Positions 32,135 through 42,364 of a stretch of 64,000 nt of DNA are shown here, piece by piece. The stretch is from Scytalidium lignicola. Its lineage: Eukaryota > Ascomycota > Leotiomycetes. The stretch's first letter is position 1; each line of letters opens with the position of its first letter. Position numbers and translations under genes: made by a program. The notes beneath the pieces were generated by a model. It made no database searches and was not told the origin of the DNA. It saw only the letters and a list, made by a program, of their open reading frames with translations. Location: NCBI GenBank assembly GCA_002812745.2, contig NCSJ02000166.1, positions 1 to 64,000 of the forward strand, given 5' to 3'.

Positions 32135-32937
32135 CTACAACATCAGCGCAAACCCGGCGAAAAGACCAGTGAACACCATGGCAAGGCCGTAGCTGCGTCC
32201 GACATTTATGGCAGTTTGGGCGCCGTTCTTGTGGCCCGAATCCGAGGATGGGGAGCTTGTTGAGCCGAATGGGTTGAAGACAACAGCGCTACCGCTACCA
32301 GAAGTAGAGGCATCAGTCCCCGTTGGAGACGACGTGCTGCTAGTGGTACTAGTGGCATTCACCCGAATTGGGTTTTGAGCGCCGCATGGGTTGTTGTTAC
32401 GGCAGTCACTCTGGCATGCAGAATTGCCATTGCAATTGGCAACACATTCGTTTCCATATTCCTGGCATTCGAAATATGGGATGGTTTGAGAGTACTGGCT
32501 TGCGTTGGGCGATAGTCCATTACCACAGACGCAGTGGAAGTCCAAGGTGGACTGACTCTCGTTAGTGACACAATCTTCTAATAACTTAATTAAAACCAAC
32601 TGCCTACCGGATCACAATCATTTGACGCAGTAGTAGCCGCATCCGTGCTGTTTTGTTAATCATATCAGTCATACGGGTCTATCACAACGCGTGCTGCCAC
32701 CAAACATACCCGTTGTTTTGGTCACACAACAATGGGCACGAGGTCAGTTGTGCCAGACACCATTGAGCTGTCGATATCAGTTGATGCTCTATTTAAATAT
32801 ATATATCGGGGAGGCAAGAACATACTTCGAGTGTCAAGTGGGACGGCCGAAATATTGATTGGATAGAATAATTGTTGTGCTTGGGCACCTAGTAAAAGGG
32901 ACCCGGCAAGGAGAGCGGCAGTCTGGAACGAATGCAT
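32135..32937 (-). CDS. Secreted cysteine-rich GPI-anchored protein (DUF7707-like)
   Basis: Four exons: 32937-32826, 32767-32710, 32647-32608 and 32551-32135, giving 208 aa. The last intron uses gtaggc, a cactaacg branch and gtcag acceptor at 32552; this restores NDCDPSTLDFHCVCGNG, whereas nearer AGs would give only 23-30-nt introns. Features in order: a signal peptide (about 1-20, LLAGSLLLGAQA), a Cys-rich domain with QWCLAQLTSCPLLC, CVCGNG, LSPNASQYSQTIPYFECQ, and a CxxxC/CxxxC cluster, then a Ser/Thr/Gly-rich spacer and a hydrophobic tail (GLAMVFTGLFAGFALML) typical of GPI addition. N-glycosylation sequons occur (NIS, NAS, NAT). The pattern is that of the fungal DUF7707 cell-wall family, of unknown function; the accession name is from memory. 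Likely at the plasma membrane or cell wall. Confidence 0.85.
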
Positions 32938-34246
32938 CGTGAGATATGGAGCTGATGAGCGATGAGGATGATTAAGACTAATATGAATATGGGGGGTCGA
33001 AGAAGTGATTAGAGGTCGGAACCTTCGGTCAGATCATATCAGCCTTTTGTTTTGACCCTCTGATTCCATTAAAGGGGAAGTCCATACCTTATTAGTGTAG
33101 CTACAACGGCACCAACAAAAGCGAGTGTGATTTCAAAGAACGAGCGTATTTATACAGAAAAGATCCCCAAGGAGCACAGCGAACGAAGTGGAGTTGGACT
33201 CTGAAAAGAGGAGAGGAGACGAAGGGAGGTCTGGGAGTTCTTTAAAACCCGGACCACCAGAGGCTTGCCCCAAGCACCGCGTACAGTAGCAACAGAAGCG
33301 GGCTGGTAGCATCTGGAAGTTATCGCGGCGCCATGCACAATTCGGACAGACGAAAGTAACGATAGAGGGTTAGGCTGTACATTGCAGCGTCGCATTGGCC
33401 AATCGGGCGATAGAAGGGCGATGCACTCCCTGGGCATCTGCCCGCGGTTTAGTACGAGATGGTGTCACTTGTCTCTTCCGGCTTTCACGATGAGGACAGC
33501 AAATGGCACTAATGCTTCGTATTGATACAGTCTGCAGAGAAGTGCGGAGTCTTATCGATGCTTTTCGGCCATTCTCTCATGTTTGCTTCGGTTTGGGAAG
33601 GCCGGAGTGGCCAAGATTCGTGGGATAAGAGGGCAGCATCCAGCACTCAACACCGAGCCGTTTAAGGAGGAGCACGGCCGTTTTGGCAAAGGCGACTTAG
33701 GCGAGAAATAATTAATACAGTCTGCTCGAAATTGACACCCGTGACACCCCAGCCATATTCCCCACAGCCCTTGCTCGCACCACCACAAATCTATCAGCAT
33801 ATTTCGTACCCGGGTTCTATGGTTGGAAAGCTTGATTGTCTTGTGATTAACGGCTGTGATTCTTGTATTGTAAAAACTGCTTTTGTAGGACGTCTATCAT
33901 ATGCATCGTATTACCGTAGACACATGCATCTCACCATTTTCTCCTCTTGTCCACAGCCTAAATGCCAACCGAGGGAGCTTTCTCTCCCTCACTTCCGTAT
34001 AGATAGCTAGCCATGCTAGGTGGCTAGCTAACCATGCGATGCGAGCCCAAGCTCCCAAGATGAGCAGGGGGTTGGTGAAGACTTCCGTATGCCGACGCTA
34101 CTACGCTTCCGGATGATCGTGATCTATTTTGACGAACCTCGACTTCAAGGCCTCAAAACCATCGCATTTTTGTAGCGTTTCGACCTTGCACATCTGCTTC
34201 TCCAATTCTAACATAATTACGTCTCGGCTCCGCCATTCGCAAATGG
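32938..34246. other. Divergent intergenic region, GPI protein / YPT35
   Basis: About 1.3 kb between divergent genes. ORFs at 33150-33437, 33552-33800 and 33732-34010 have no conserved features or splice-supported extension. A 10-bp perfect inverted repeat lies at 34004-34030. Confidence 0.5.
34004..34030. repeat. Inverted repeat TAGCTAGCCA / TGGCTAGCTA
   Basis: Perfect 10-bp arms (34004-34013 and 34021-34030) with a 7-nt spacer, 217 bp upstream of the YPT35 start. It could form a hairpin or be a palindromic protein site. Confidence 0.6.
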
Positions 34247-35023
34247 ATGGAGTCTGTGCCGGATCATCGGCCTAGCAACGGCACCATCAATGGCCGGATA
34301 GAGGATAAGAATCCTCTTCGTATGTCAACGACGTTCAGTCATCACGGATCTCAAAGCAATGGCGGCACTAATAATGTGCGGTCTCCGACCTCGCCGGTAA
34401 CGACACCTCCTTACTGGGAACCTTCGCATCAGCGTACTTCTTCCAATATATCCGTTGAATCAATTATGCCCGGAGTTATAACTCTGCAAGACAACACCGA
34501 GTCAGACGACGATAAGAATCAAGCATGCTGGGCNAAAAAGTGTATATATCAGGGACCATATCGTCATCAATGGCAGCAGGACTGGTATAGGAGCGTTTGT
34601 AGTCTGGAATATCAAAGTTGAAACTCTTGAGGTATGTAGGAGAAGGCCACATCTACACACACATACACACAATGCTAGTGTATAAATCTAATACAGTCTC
34701 ACGATGCAGGGTGGTTCAATCGATATTCGAAAGCGGTACTCCGAATTTGATGATCTACGATACAAACTTCTTCAAACCTTCCCGAACTCTGCGGGTGCTA
34801 TGCCGCCCTTGCCTCCAAAGAGCGTTATATCAAAATTCCGCCCAAAATTCCTAGAGAATCGCAGAACGGGGCTACAGTACTTCCTGAAGTGAGCAATATC
34901 CTGGTATCTACGGCTTACAGCTGTCGGTTTATTCACACATTATACTGACGGGGATATAGTTGCATATTGTTAAATCCGGAATTTTCGGGCTCTCCTATTC
35001 TAAAAGAGTTCTTGTTCTCCTAA
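34247..35023 (+). CDS. YPT35: PX-domain endosomal protein Ypt35 (frame interrupted at an N)
   Basis: Three exons: 34247-34631, 34710-34888 and 34960-35023, about 208 aa. Yeast Ypt35 binds PI3P through its PX domain and recruits Vps13 to endosomes. Residues before about 97 are polar and probably disordered; the PX domain follows, with IRKRYSEFDDLRYKLL (the RYSEF phosphoinositide motif), PPLPPKSVISKFRPKFLE and ENRRTGLQYFL, ending in CILLNPEFSGSPILKEFLF. The frame breaks at 34534, where an N precedes an A run. Upstream reads NQACW; the continuation (SVYIRDHIVI and so on) is one base out of register. Dropping one base there restores the PX domain, so this is most likely an assembly artefact, not a pseudogene. 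An out-of-frame ATG at 34243 opens a short uORF ending at 34275. Confidence 0.85.
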
Positions 35024-35701
35024 AGTACATTAGAGTCCAAGCTGGCCTTGTACAAATATATAATACTGTCAGATGATCTCTATACATACTTTAGTGTTGT
35101 TATGGCGTTACGAAACTTTTAATAGGCGCAAGTCATTTAATCAGATGATACATGATAATGAAACCACAGTCAAAAGCTGTATTGAGATTTTCTGTTTACA
35201 TGAAGATCTGTGTTATTTACCTCAGACAAACAATTCGGAAGGTTGAAAACAAGTCCATCGCTCCAACCTGTCACTCATTAATTAGTCAATGGTCTGACAT
35301 GCATTCCGCCCTGGCTATACGAGAGCAATTGCATTACTAAGGATTATGCGGTGTGATCATTCCTTGTCCGCTTTGATATTGCCGACTTTTTCACATGGCC
35401 AGAATCCTTAAATACCCAGTCCTCGTGAGACGGAGTTATGCCGCTAATTATTTGCTATCATACACCCTGCATTACCATGTAGATTGAGAACGTTGGGAGG
35501 GGATGATGTCGCCATTGTTTCCAGATATGATAAGGATAAGCCGCTGCCCCTCATTTTTCGAGCAGCTCTTACGTAGCCCCACACATATAGAAATGCATAT
35601 ATTATTGCCCTGCAATCTCTAATATATAAGCCTCAAGCTTCTATTTCTTAGATCTAAAAACTAAAATTAAATTCTAATAAAGTTTACAATCTACCTTGAA
35701 A
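35024..35701. other. Intergenic between YPT35 and the DsbA-like gene
   Basis: About 680 bp, A/T-rich, with the promoter of the DsbA-like gene (TATA-like atatataag near 35620). No gene seen. Confidence 0.5.
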
Positions 35702-36400
35702 ATGGCTCTCGCACCTAAATTCGCTGGTCAGAAGTTCACTGCTACAACAACTCCAACGCTTCACACGTTGGAACTCTACCTCGACTATGTCTGCCCTGTA
35801 AGCTCATCCTCTCCGCTACTATATATAATAATAATACAAAAACAGAAAGCACTAACTCTTTTCTAGTTCTCAGCAAAGATGTTCAAGACAGTCTACAACT
35901 CAGTATTTCCCCTCATCCAATCCGAATATGCCTCCAACCTCCAAATCATCTTCCGCCAGCAAATCCAACCATGGCATCCTTCCTCGACTCTAGTCCACGA
36001 AGCAGGCGTAGCGGCACTCAGATTAGCTCCTTCAAAGTTCTGGGACTTCAGCAAGGCCCTTTTTGAGCATGCCTCAGAATACTACGACGTGAGCGTCGTG
36101 AACGAGGTCCGGAATGATACCTATAAGAGACTGGCTAAGCTAGCAGCAACGGTAGGCATTGACGAGGTCAAGTTCTACAACTTATTGGTCATCCCTGATA
36201 AACCTGGGGAGGACGGGTCTTTGAATGGGGGCAATGCGGTTACGAATGATCTTAAGGTGTTGGTGAAGATGAATCGTATGCAGGGGATTCATGTCACGCC
36301 TACGGTTGTGTTTGATGGTGTCGTGGAAAATTCTATTAGCTCGAGCTTTACGGGGGAGCAGTGGAAGGAGTGGTTGGCTAAGAATGTTGCTGGGAAGTAG
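35702..36400 (+). CDS. DsbA-like thioredoxin-fold protein
   Basis: Two exons: 35702-35797 and 35867-36400, giving 209 aa. Intron of 69 nt with gtaagc donor, actaac branch and ttctag acceptor; the junction is phase 0. It has the DsbA/thioredoxin-like layout: a first strand LHTLELYLDYVCPFS, a helical insertion, and a cis-Pro loop GIHVTPTVVFDG near residue 173. The active-site position reads C31-P-F-S34, so one Cys is kept and the second is Ser (CxxS). Classical disulfide exchange is therefore unlikely; monothiol or glutathione-linked chemistry, or an isomerase-like role, is possible. There is no signal peptide, so it is probably cytosolic. The splice junction falls exactly within the CPFS motif, after Pro32. 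The substrate is unknown. Confidence 0.85.
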
Positions 36401-37145
36401 GTTTTTTTTAGATATATCATATCTGGGCTTCCTAGGGGAGCTAAATATCAGATATAATATCTATAATTTAGATTCCTAGTATTCCTTAGTTGGCAATGAA
36501 GTCGGAATGATATACCCTAAAGAACTGTTACAATTAATTCATCCCAGTGAATCAACGTCTATTGACCGTTGCTGCTCCAACCCAACAACCTCACCTTTAC
36601 TAGCGAACTAGATGTTTCTATATAACTTCAAATAAGCAAGGATTGGCAACACAACAGGCGCCATTATGGCATAATGGTCAGGTCAAATTGTGTTATCTGA
36701 GATGGATTGGGAAATATAAGACTAATACTTGCAAGTGTGAGTACTAGCAGAGATGTAGGCTTATAAGATGCAAGCGCATCTATAAGGCGCGAACTCTTTT
36801 GTCACTTTAACTCGTTTCCTTTTTCTAATATATCTTTGTATTATTAATATTTTTGGGGCTTTACTTTGTGTGNTTTTTTTTTTCTCTCCATGAATGATAA
36901 CCGTGTGAGCTTGGGAACTTTATATATTTTGGAGTTTACAGGATCCAATGCTTGCACCATTGAATAGCGTTGACATATTTTTTACTGACTCGTCTTGCCC
37001 CCATTAGTGGTAGAAATTAATGTCTATTCTTAGAGAAATTCATGATACATTAGATAATGACATACAACGATTATAGGACAAATAATACTAAACTCCTTTC
37101 CTAGTGATGGAGGATCCCAAACTGTGTTGCAATTAGTTTACTACT
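36401..37145. other. Convergent intergenic region
   Basis: About 745 bp between the DsbA-like gene and the DUF3431 gene, A/T-rich, with an N at 36873 before a T run. No gene seen. Confidence 0.5.
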
Positions 37146-38346
37146 CTACCCAGGTACTGCCTCGCCCAATTTATCCTCATTCAACGGCACCATTGAAACG
37201 TTCCGCATAATTGCGAGAGACTCTTCATCTCTAGCTTCGCCTTTCCAACCATTAGTAGGCCACCCATTTGGCAGCGAGGCATATGGAGGGAAAGGCCATC
37301 TCTCTCCACACCTCCCATCCTCGGAACACGCTAGATTACATAGCCCATATGTGTTACAATAACAATCTTTAGCATTCGGACAATGCTGGTTTGGTTTACC
37401 AAATATCATATGCCACGAATATTCCAGTATACGGCCACTTATCTGGTCCTCGAGAGTGGTGTTTAAAAGCCATTGCCTATACCGTTCATAATCCTGAATA
37501 GGTCGAGCATGGACCTGCTGTCGTGAAACAGCAAATTGTGCACAACATGGTACTCCAACTGCCGATGGAAGTTCTTCACTAGGAAATAATTCTGCAAATG
37601 CTTCCGGGTATGCATGTTCCGTCGTCTTAGCTGACTTTGGGTCCTCAATAGTTGTTTGATCCTTAATTTGCTTATCCGAATCAGGATGTAATTCAGATGG
37701 ACACCCTAGGGTCCAAACACATCGTAGGTTTGCATATCCTTCTGAGATCAAATACGGAATTTGTAAACTTTTCAACATGGGCACCCCATCTGGCATGATA
37801 TCAGCATTTAGAATTGTGATTGAGGTGGAGACCCTGCACGTACCATATAACGGATCGTCATTATGCCATTGATACCTATCGCTGTGCATAAACACCGTAA
37901 TATCAGGAAGATTGTCATAGAAGTCAATTAGGTAGCTTTTATAACTATTAGTTCAGTGGTGGCATGGGGTGGGTGGATCGTGAGACTGACGTCAAATAAA
38001 CCATAGCCTCGCGCCCCTTGTTTTTAGGAACTGTAAGTTGAGCCGAGGCATTGTCTACGATATATCGAAAGACTTTCCAACCTGGTACATGTTTTTGAAT
38101 CCACGATGTATCGTCTTTCTTCACGCTCGCAACGACGAATGCTTTGGTGTATCCGTCTGAACTTGGATATGACTCGTTAATATTAAACTCGTGTGGATCG
38201 CTGCCGAACGGGGCTCTAAATATTATTCCGATTACAGTGAGGCCTAATAATAATACGAGCGACAATCGACGCAGACTGCGACGTTGTGATGCAGTTAAAA
38301 GGCCCCTTCCATAGTTCATGACTAGGAATATCGAATGACACCACAA
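37146..38346 (-). CDS. DUF3431 family membrane-anchored protein
   Basis: Two exons: 38346-37991 and 37944-37146, giving 384 aa; an in-frame second Met at 38319 would give 375. The intron is 46 nt with a gtcagt donor. The N-terminus is short and basic (GRGLLTASQRRSLRRL), followed by one hydrophobic helix (LSLVLLLGLTVIGIIF), so a type II Golgi or secretory membrane topology is likely. The luminal part carries the DUF3431 hallmarks: AFVVASVKKDDTSWIQKHVPG, YIVDNASAQLTVPKNKGREA, YLIDFYDNLPDITVFMHSDR, WHND and PCCAQFAVSR. This family occurs widely in filamentous fungi and looks like a glycosyltransferase-type fold; its enzymatic role is not established to my knowledge. The C-terminal 60 residues are Cys-rich. 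Confidence 0.88.
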
Positions 38347-38982
38347 TGGTGCATCTTCATGCGTATGAATGAAGAATTCTTCACCCAGGAGAAGCTTTAA
38401 TCACGGCGTAGCAGCTGAGCGCAAGGCTACTAGGCACCCGTTCGTGCCGTTCTGTCTCATGGAGCGGAAAATTGTTTCTACGATCTGGAGTCCACCAGTA
38501 ACATCAAATTATTTCAACAGCTTCTAATAGTTGGTACGCTCAGATACGTCGTGAACCAACCACCCCTACAGCGCAACTGAGTCAACAACTAGTAAACCTT
38601 TAATTTTATTTTAACGATATTATGATTGGCATCCTGATTGTGTGTACATCGCAGTTGTACCTAAATAGAAGCTTGCTCGTTATATTAGTTTGCTAGATAG
38701 AACGAATATCTTTAGCTCTATCTTCTTCGTACTCTTAATAGTAGGGATTCAAGATTAACTAGATGTACGTCATAATCTGCTTTAGGTCTAAATTCCCACC
38801 ATGTCGCAAGGATCATCGTTGCTTTTATGGAAAACTGCTCATAACCTTAAAAGTGAGAGTGACCCTATGCTGCATATAATAATATGATACTTATATTAAT
38901 TGGAGACACAAAATGGGTATAAACCATAGCGGTGAAGGCTTAATTACAGACAGAATCTCATCTTCATACTTTACAATTCATC
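38347..38982. other. Intergenic between the DUF3431 gene and NTR2
   Basis: About 640 bp. It holds the promoter of the DUF3431 gene and the NTR2 3' UTR. No coding signal. Confidence 0.5.
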
Positions 38983-40506
38983 CTAACCTACATCTTCCAC
39001 CGCAGGGCGAGTGGTAGGAGTATTCCCGAAACTTTCTAGACCTCTATCAGCAGTTACATAGCTTGCTGCTCCGTTTTCTGGTCCAACAATTAAGGGATCA
39101 GCAACCGCAGGTTGGGATCCAGCTTTGAGTGCAGCGTAACGTGCACCTGCCTCTTTCAATAGATCCTGGACCTCCTTCTCCCGTAATGCAATATTGCTCT
39201 TCTCTTCTTCCAGTTCTTTCATTTTCTGTTTTCTTTGTGATAGCTCCTGCTCCATCGTGCTAAGTGTTGATTGGAGTCGTTCGAGGCATTCTGAAAGTGC
39301 TGGAATAGGTGTAATTTTGGAAGGTATTTGAGTTACAGATGTGCCTGAAGATTCTGTAGGTTTATGTAGGCCATCCATCCCGGCACGGGTTTGTGCATCC
39401 TCGTAAGCTGCTCGTCGTTCGGCCTCAGAATCTGATCCCTCTTCTGAGCTGCCTTCAGCCTGCTGGATAAGGTCTTCCATTTCTTTACGCTGACGACGTT
39501 TTGCTTCACGTTCTTGCTTCTTGCCTAGAGCAATTCTTCCATCGTCTACAAACTCGTCAAAGCTTTCCGCAAAATCTTCATCATCCCTAACTAGCCTCGT
39601 CTCAGGTTTTTTCTTTCTCAAGAGAGATAGCTGACTACCGTCATCTGTGTCATTCAAAGATATATAATCTTTTTCGTGTGCTAATCTAGCTCTCCGTTCC
39701 TTTTTTTCTCTGATTTCGGCTTCACTGGGAATAGCTACATCTCCTGTAGCCGGTGTTCCAAGGTCGCCATCTTCATCAACAATAGTAGCCCCGGCTAACT
39801 CTGATATATCTAATGTTTGTTCATCTTTAAAGCTCGGTGTTGCAGATTCGACAGCTTTTGGTGCCTTTGGGGTAATTTTTTTCAGCTCGTTCAAATAATC
39901 CTTGCTGTATACCGGCCGTTCTGCATCTTCATCACTCGAACGTAAAGGAAGTCTCTGGAGAGGAAGGCTTTTCCGTAATGCATTTGAATCATTCGCTCCA
40001 CGTCCAGACTTGGATTTAATCGGCAAGAAGGATTCATCGTCTTCTAAAGCTTCTGCAGCATCGCCCGAAACTACTTCCCCAACGCCAAATGAAAGTCTTG
40101 AAGAGGGAGGTTTCTTCTTCTTGATTTTTGGGTGGGATGGAGCAGTTCCGGTTTGTTCAGAAGGTTGTACAGTAGTACGAGAGCTTAATATTTCCTCTTT
40201 ACTTGTCTGATCAACATCCTGTGAAAAATCATCAAAGACTACGCTCTGTCGCAAGGAGGATTTCTTAAAGGGTTTCGATCCCAAGCTTGATGATGCCGTA
40301 ACTGTCGTAACTAGATATATCTCATCAGCCAACTTTTCACAATCAGCCACGTTTAAAACGTCTAAGCTCCAGGGTCTAAGATACTTACCAGGACTTAAAG
40401 GCTCCTGATTGTTGGAGGTATGATTCAAGGTTCCCTCATCGTCATCATCGACTCTAATCTTACGCGCCTTCCTTTTAGACCCGAATCCTGAACTCATTGT
40501 GTCCAA
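38983..40506 (-). CDS. NTR2: Spliceosome disassembly factor Ntr2-domain protein
   Basis: Two exons: 40506-40389 and 40310-38983, giving 481 aa. Ntr2 works with Ntr1 and the helicase Prp43 in releasing the lariat-intron spliceosome. The domain is recognised by FGSKRKARKIRVDDDDE at the N-terminus, SSRLSFGVGE, DDESFLPIKSKSGR, RPVYSKDYLNELKKITPKAPK, a basic EIREKKERRARLAHEKDYISL segment, and a long coiled coil (LQSTLSTMEQELSQRKQKMKELEE and beyond). The predicted intron (40311-40388) has a perfect gtaagt donor and an atctag acceptor. It is exactly 78 nt, contains no in-frame stop, and encodes a segment unlike its surroundings (YLRPWSLDVLNVADCEKL), so naive translation reads through it to give 507 aa. 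The gene is divergent from SmG, 243 bp away. Confidence 0.85.
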   Translation of the reverse strand: MDTMSSGFGSKRKARKIRVDDDDEGTLNHTSNNQEPLSPGKYLRPWSLDVLNVADCEKLADEIYLVTTVTASSSLGSKPFKKSSLRQSVVFDDFSQDVDQTSKEEILSSRTTVQPSEQTGTAPSHPKIKKKKPPSSRLSFGVGEVVSGDAAEALEDDESFLPIKSKSGRGANDSNALRKSLPLQRLPLRSSDEDAERPVYSKDYLNELKKITPKAPKAVESATPSFKDEQTLDISELAGATIVDEDGDLGTPATGDVAIPSEAEIREKKERRARLAHEKDYISLNDTDDGSQLSLLRKKKPETRLVRDDEDFAESFDEFVDDGRIALGKKQEREAKRRQRKEMEDLIQQAEGSSEEGSDSEAERRAAYEDAQTRAGMDGLHKPTESSGTSVTQIPSKITPIPALSECLERLQSTLSTMEQELSQRKQKMKELEEEKSNIALREKEVQDLLKEAGARYAALKAGSQPAVADPLIVGPENGAASYVTADRGLESFGNTPTTRPAVEDVG

Positions 40507-40749
40507 TCGAGATGGATATCAAAGGTCAGAACGCAGTTTATAGCATTAGAGAATATATTCGAATCATTATTTTGCCTTGCTCTAGTTGCGTTCTTGGAAA
40601 AAGATCGCTGTCGGAGGTTGCGCCTTATCGGGGTCCTATCGCCACGTGATGTTAAACACTAGCATTGCAGACTCGCATCACATCAAATAACCACAAAAAG
40701 GCCTAGCCTTCAACAACTTCCCTGAGAAAGTTTTACATTTACCGCGAAG
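40507..40749. promoter_or_regulatory. Bidirectional promoter NTR2/SmG
   Basis: Only 243 bp separate the two start codons of divergent spliceosome genes, so both promoters must lie here. A CACGTG-like site (gccacgtgatg, about 40642-40652) sits near the middle and could serve both directions. Confidence 0.6.
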
Positions 40750-41234
40750 ATGCCTCAAGCTCAGCCAGAGCTAAAGAAGGTATGTTCTAGCTCACCGTAT
40801 CCGTCCCCATGACTGAAAATTTATGATGCGAGGGGCATGCGAGCGTACCGCAACCTGAAAAGTCGCGACTGTAATATGTTAAAAGCTAGAGTGATGGACT
40901 GACGCATAACTGTAGTACCTAGATAAAAGGCTCTTTGTGCAGCTCAACGGAAGTCGGAAGGTTATTGGAGTCCTGAGAGGCTATGATGTTTGTTTCTCTT
41001 TGTTTCGAGTTTGAATAAGTGTTAATTTCCTGCAGGTTTTCTTAAACATTGTATTAGATGATGCAGTTGAGGAAAAAGATGGTAGTGAGAAGATCAGATT
41101 GGGAATGGTCGTATGTTTAGAAAGTATCTCTGATTAGTTCTCGAGATGTACTAATTTATGTTCAGGTAATTCGAGGAAATTCCGTCGTCATGCTTGAGGC
41201 ATTGGAGAGAATAGGAGGGAGAGACGACAGGTAA
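40750..41234 (+). CDS. SMX2: Small nuclear ribonucleoprotein SmG
   Basis: Four short exons: 40750-40779, 40916-40987, 41036-41110 and 41166-41234, giving 81 aa; all junctions are phase 0. SmG is one of seven Sm proteins forming the ring on U1, U2, U4 and U5 snRNAs. The Sm1 motif is seen as DKRLFVQLNGSRKVIGVLRGYD followed by VFLNIVLDDAVE, and the Sm2 motif as GMVVIRGNSVVMLEALERI, which is diagnostic of SmG (IRGN loop). The length is normal for the family. No single exon exceeds 25 codons, so ORF calling misses the gene entirely. Donors gtatgt, gtttgt and gtatgt; acceptors gtag, gcag and tcag. The 3' end is convergent with the rhodanese gene, 157 bp between stops. Confidence 0.95.
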
Positions 41235-41391
41235 CGAAGCACAAAAACGTCAGCCAGGGTACAGGGGAATGGAGAAATACATTTTTATTGAAAGGCAAAA
41301 GTTGCTTAAGGATTCATGGCGTTGTGAGGTTACTACATAAGATACCTTTCCAGACATTGAATAAAGAAGGAAAGGTTAAGTCTAGGAGAGC

Positions 41392-42026
41392 CTATTTAAA
41401 CTGCTCCCAATATTTCTCTTCGAATCCCTCCATCATAGCACCTTGAAATTCTTTGACCCATCCTTTGATACCGCCCTTAAGAATCAAGACCTTCACTTCA
41501 GTACTCCTGCCAAACTTGGCAATATCGTCGATGTAATCCTGCATCCATGTGGCACAACGTGTTCCTCGCCCAGCTGAAGAACCTACACCATGTATTGAGT
41601 TGCCTATTCAATGATGTTATAATGGTATTAATATCACTTACCACAGTAAAATATTACTTTTTTTATGGAAGCCCGGTCACATAACTCGAAAAGAGGCTTG
41701 CGAGATTGGTAAAAGCTTTGGGCTGGTAGGTTAACAGAAGATTTTATAGTTCCCCCCTATCCAATGTTAAGGCAGAAATATGTTAGAATGTACTACTATT
41801 CCTTAACAGATAATATCGAGAGAACCCTTCAGTATCACTCAAGTGAGGGATAACATACTTCCCAATCGTTCCTCCTGACATCAACAAGCAAGAATTCACT
41901 AGGTCGACCATTAATATCCATGTCATCAATTAGTTTCATGACTTCCTCAGCACTGATTGTTGGACAGGTAGAGCGTGGGGCGGGGAAAGCGGCCCACCAC
42001 TGGTCCTGTTGGGGAGTTTGAGACAT
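41392..42026 (-). CDS. Cdc25-like rhodanese-domain phosphatase/arsenate reductase (Ych1/Acr2 type)
   Basis: Three exons: 42026-41859, 41756-41642 and 41582-41392, giving 157 aa. Introns are 102 and 59 nt. The single rhodanese domain has FLLVDVRRNDWEGGTIKSS, a Cdc25/Acr2-type entry, then KKVIFYC and the CX5R active-site loop C94-GSSAG-R100, a phosphatase- or arsenate-reductase-sized loop rather than the usual six-residue sulfurtransferase loop. VLILKGGIKGWVKEF follows, as in yeast Ych1 and Arr2. The second exon starts with a run of Gs, and the glycines of GGTI come from it. Activity as phosphatase or arsenate reductase cannot be decided from sequence. Confidence 0.9.
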
Positions 42027-42364
42027 GGCAGACTGGTTATTATTATATCACAATAGAACGGCACGAGCACTGAATTAAACTCGAACCGCTGTGTGTATAG
42101 ATTTCGAAAACTTCCTTAGCTAATGCAGTGGTTAGAAAACAATTCGTTCTGCGTGGCTAGTGAAGCTGCTGATTCGTCAAACTAGCAAATAGAGACGCCA
42201 AGCTAACGACATGATAGATCGAAGGTGGTGTAAAGGGATCGCAAGTGTCTTAATCCGGGCATCTCAAAGTTTGGGGATCAAAGGTCACCAGCAATAGACC
42301 CATGGTATCGTATACATACTCTAATTTTGATACAGCTATTTTCAAGTCCGTTTAGATACCNTTT
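42027..42364. other. Intergenic between KRE33 end and the rhodanese gene
   Basis: About 340 bp. It holds the rhodanese gene promoter and the KRE33 3' end; the exact KRE33 stop depends on the two Ns at 42361 and 42370. Confidence 0.5.
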
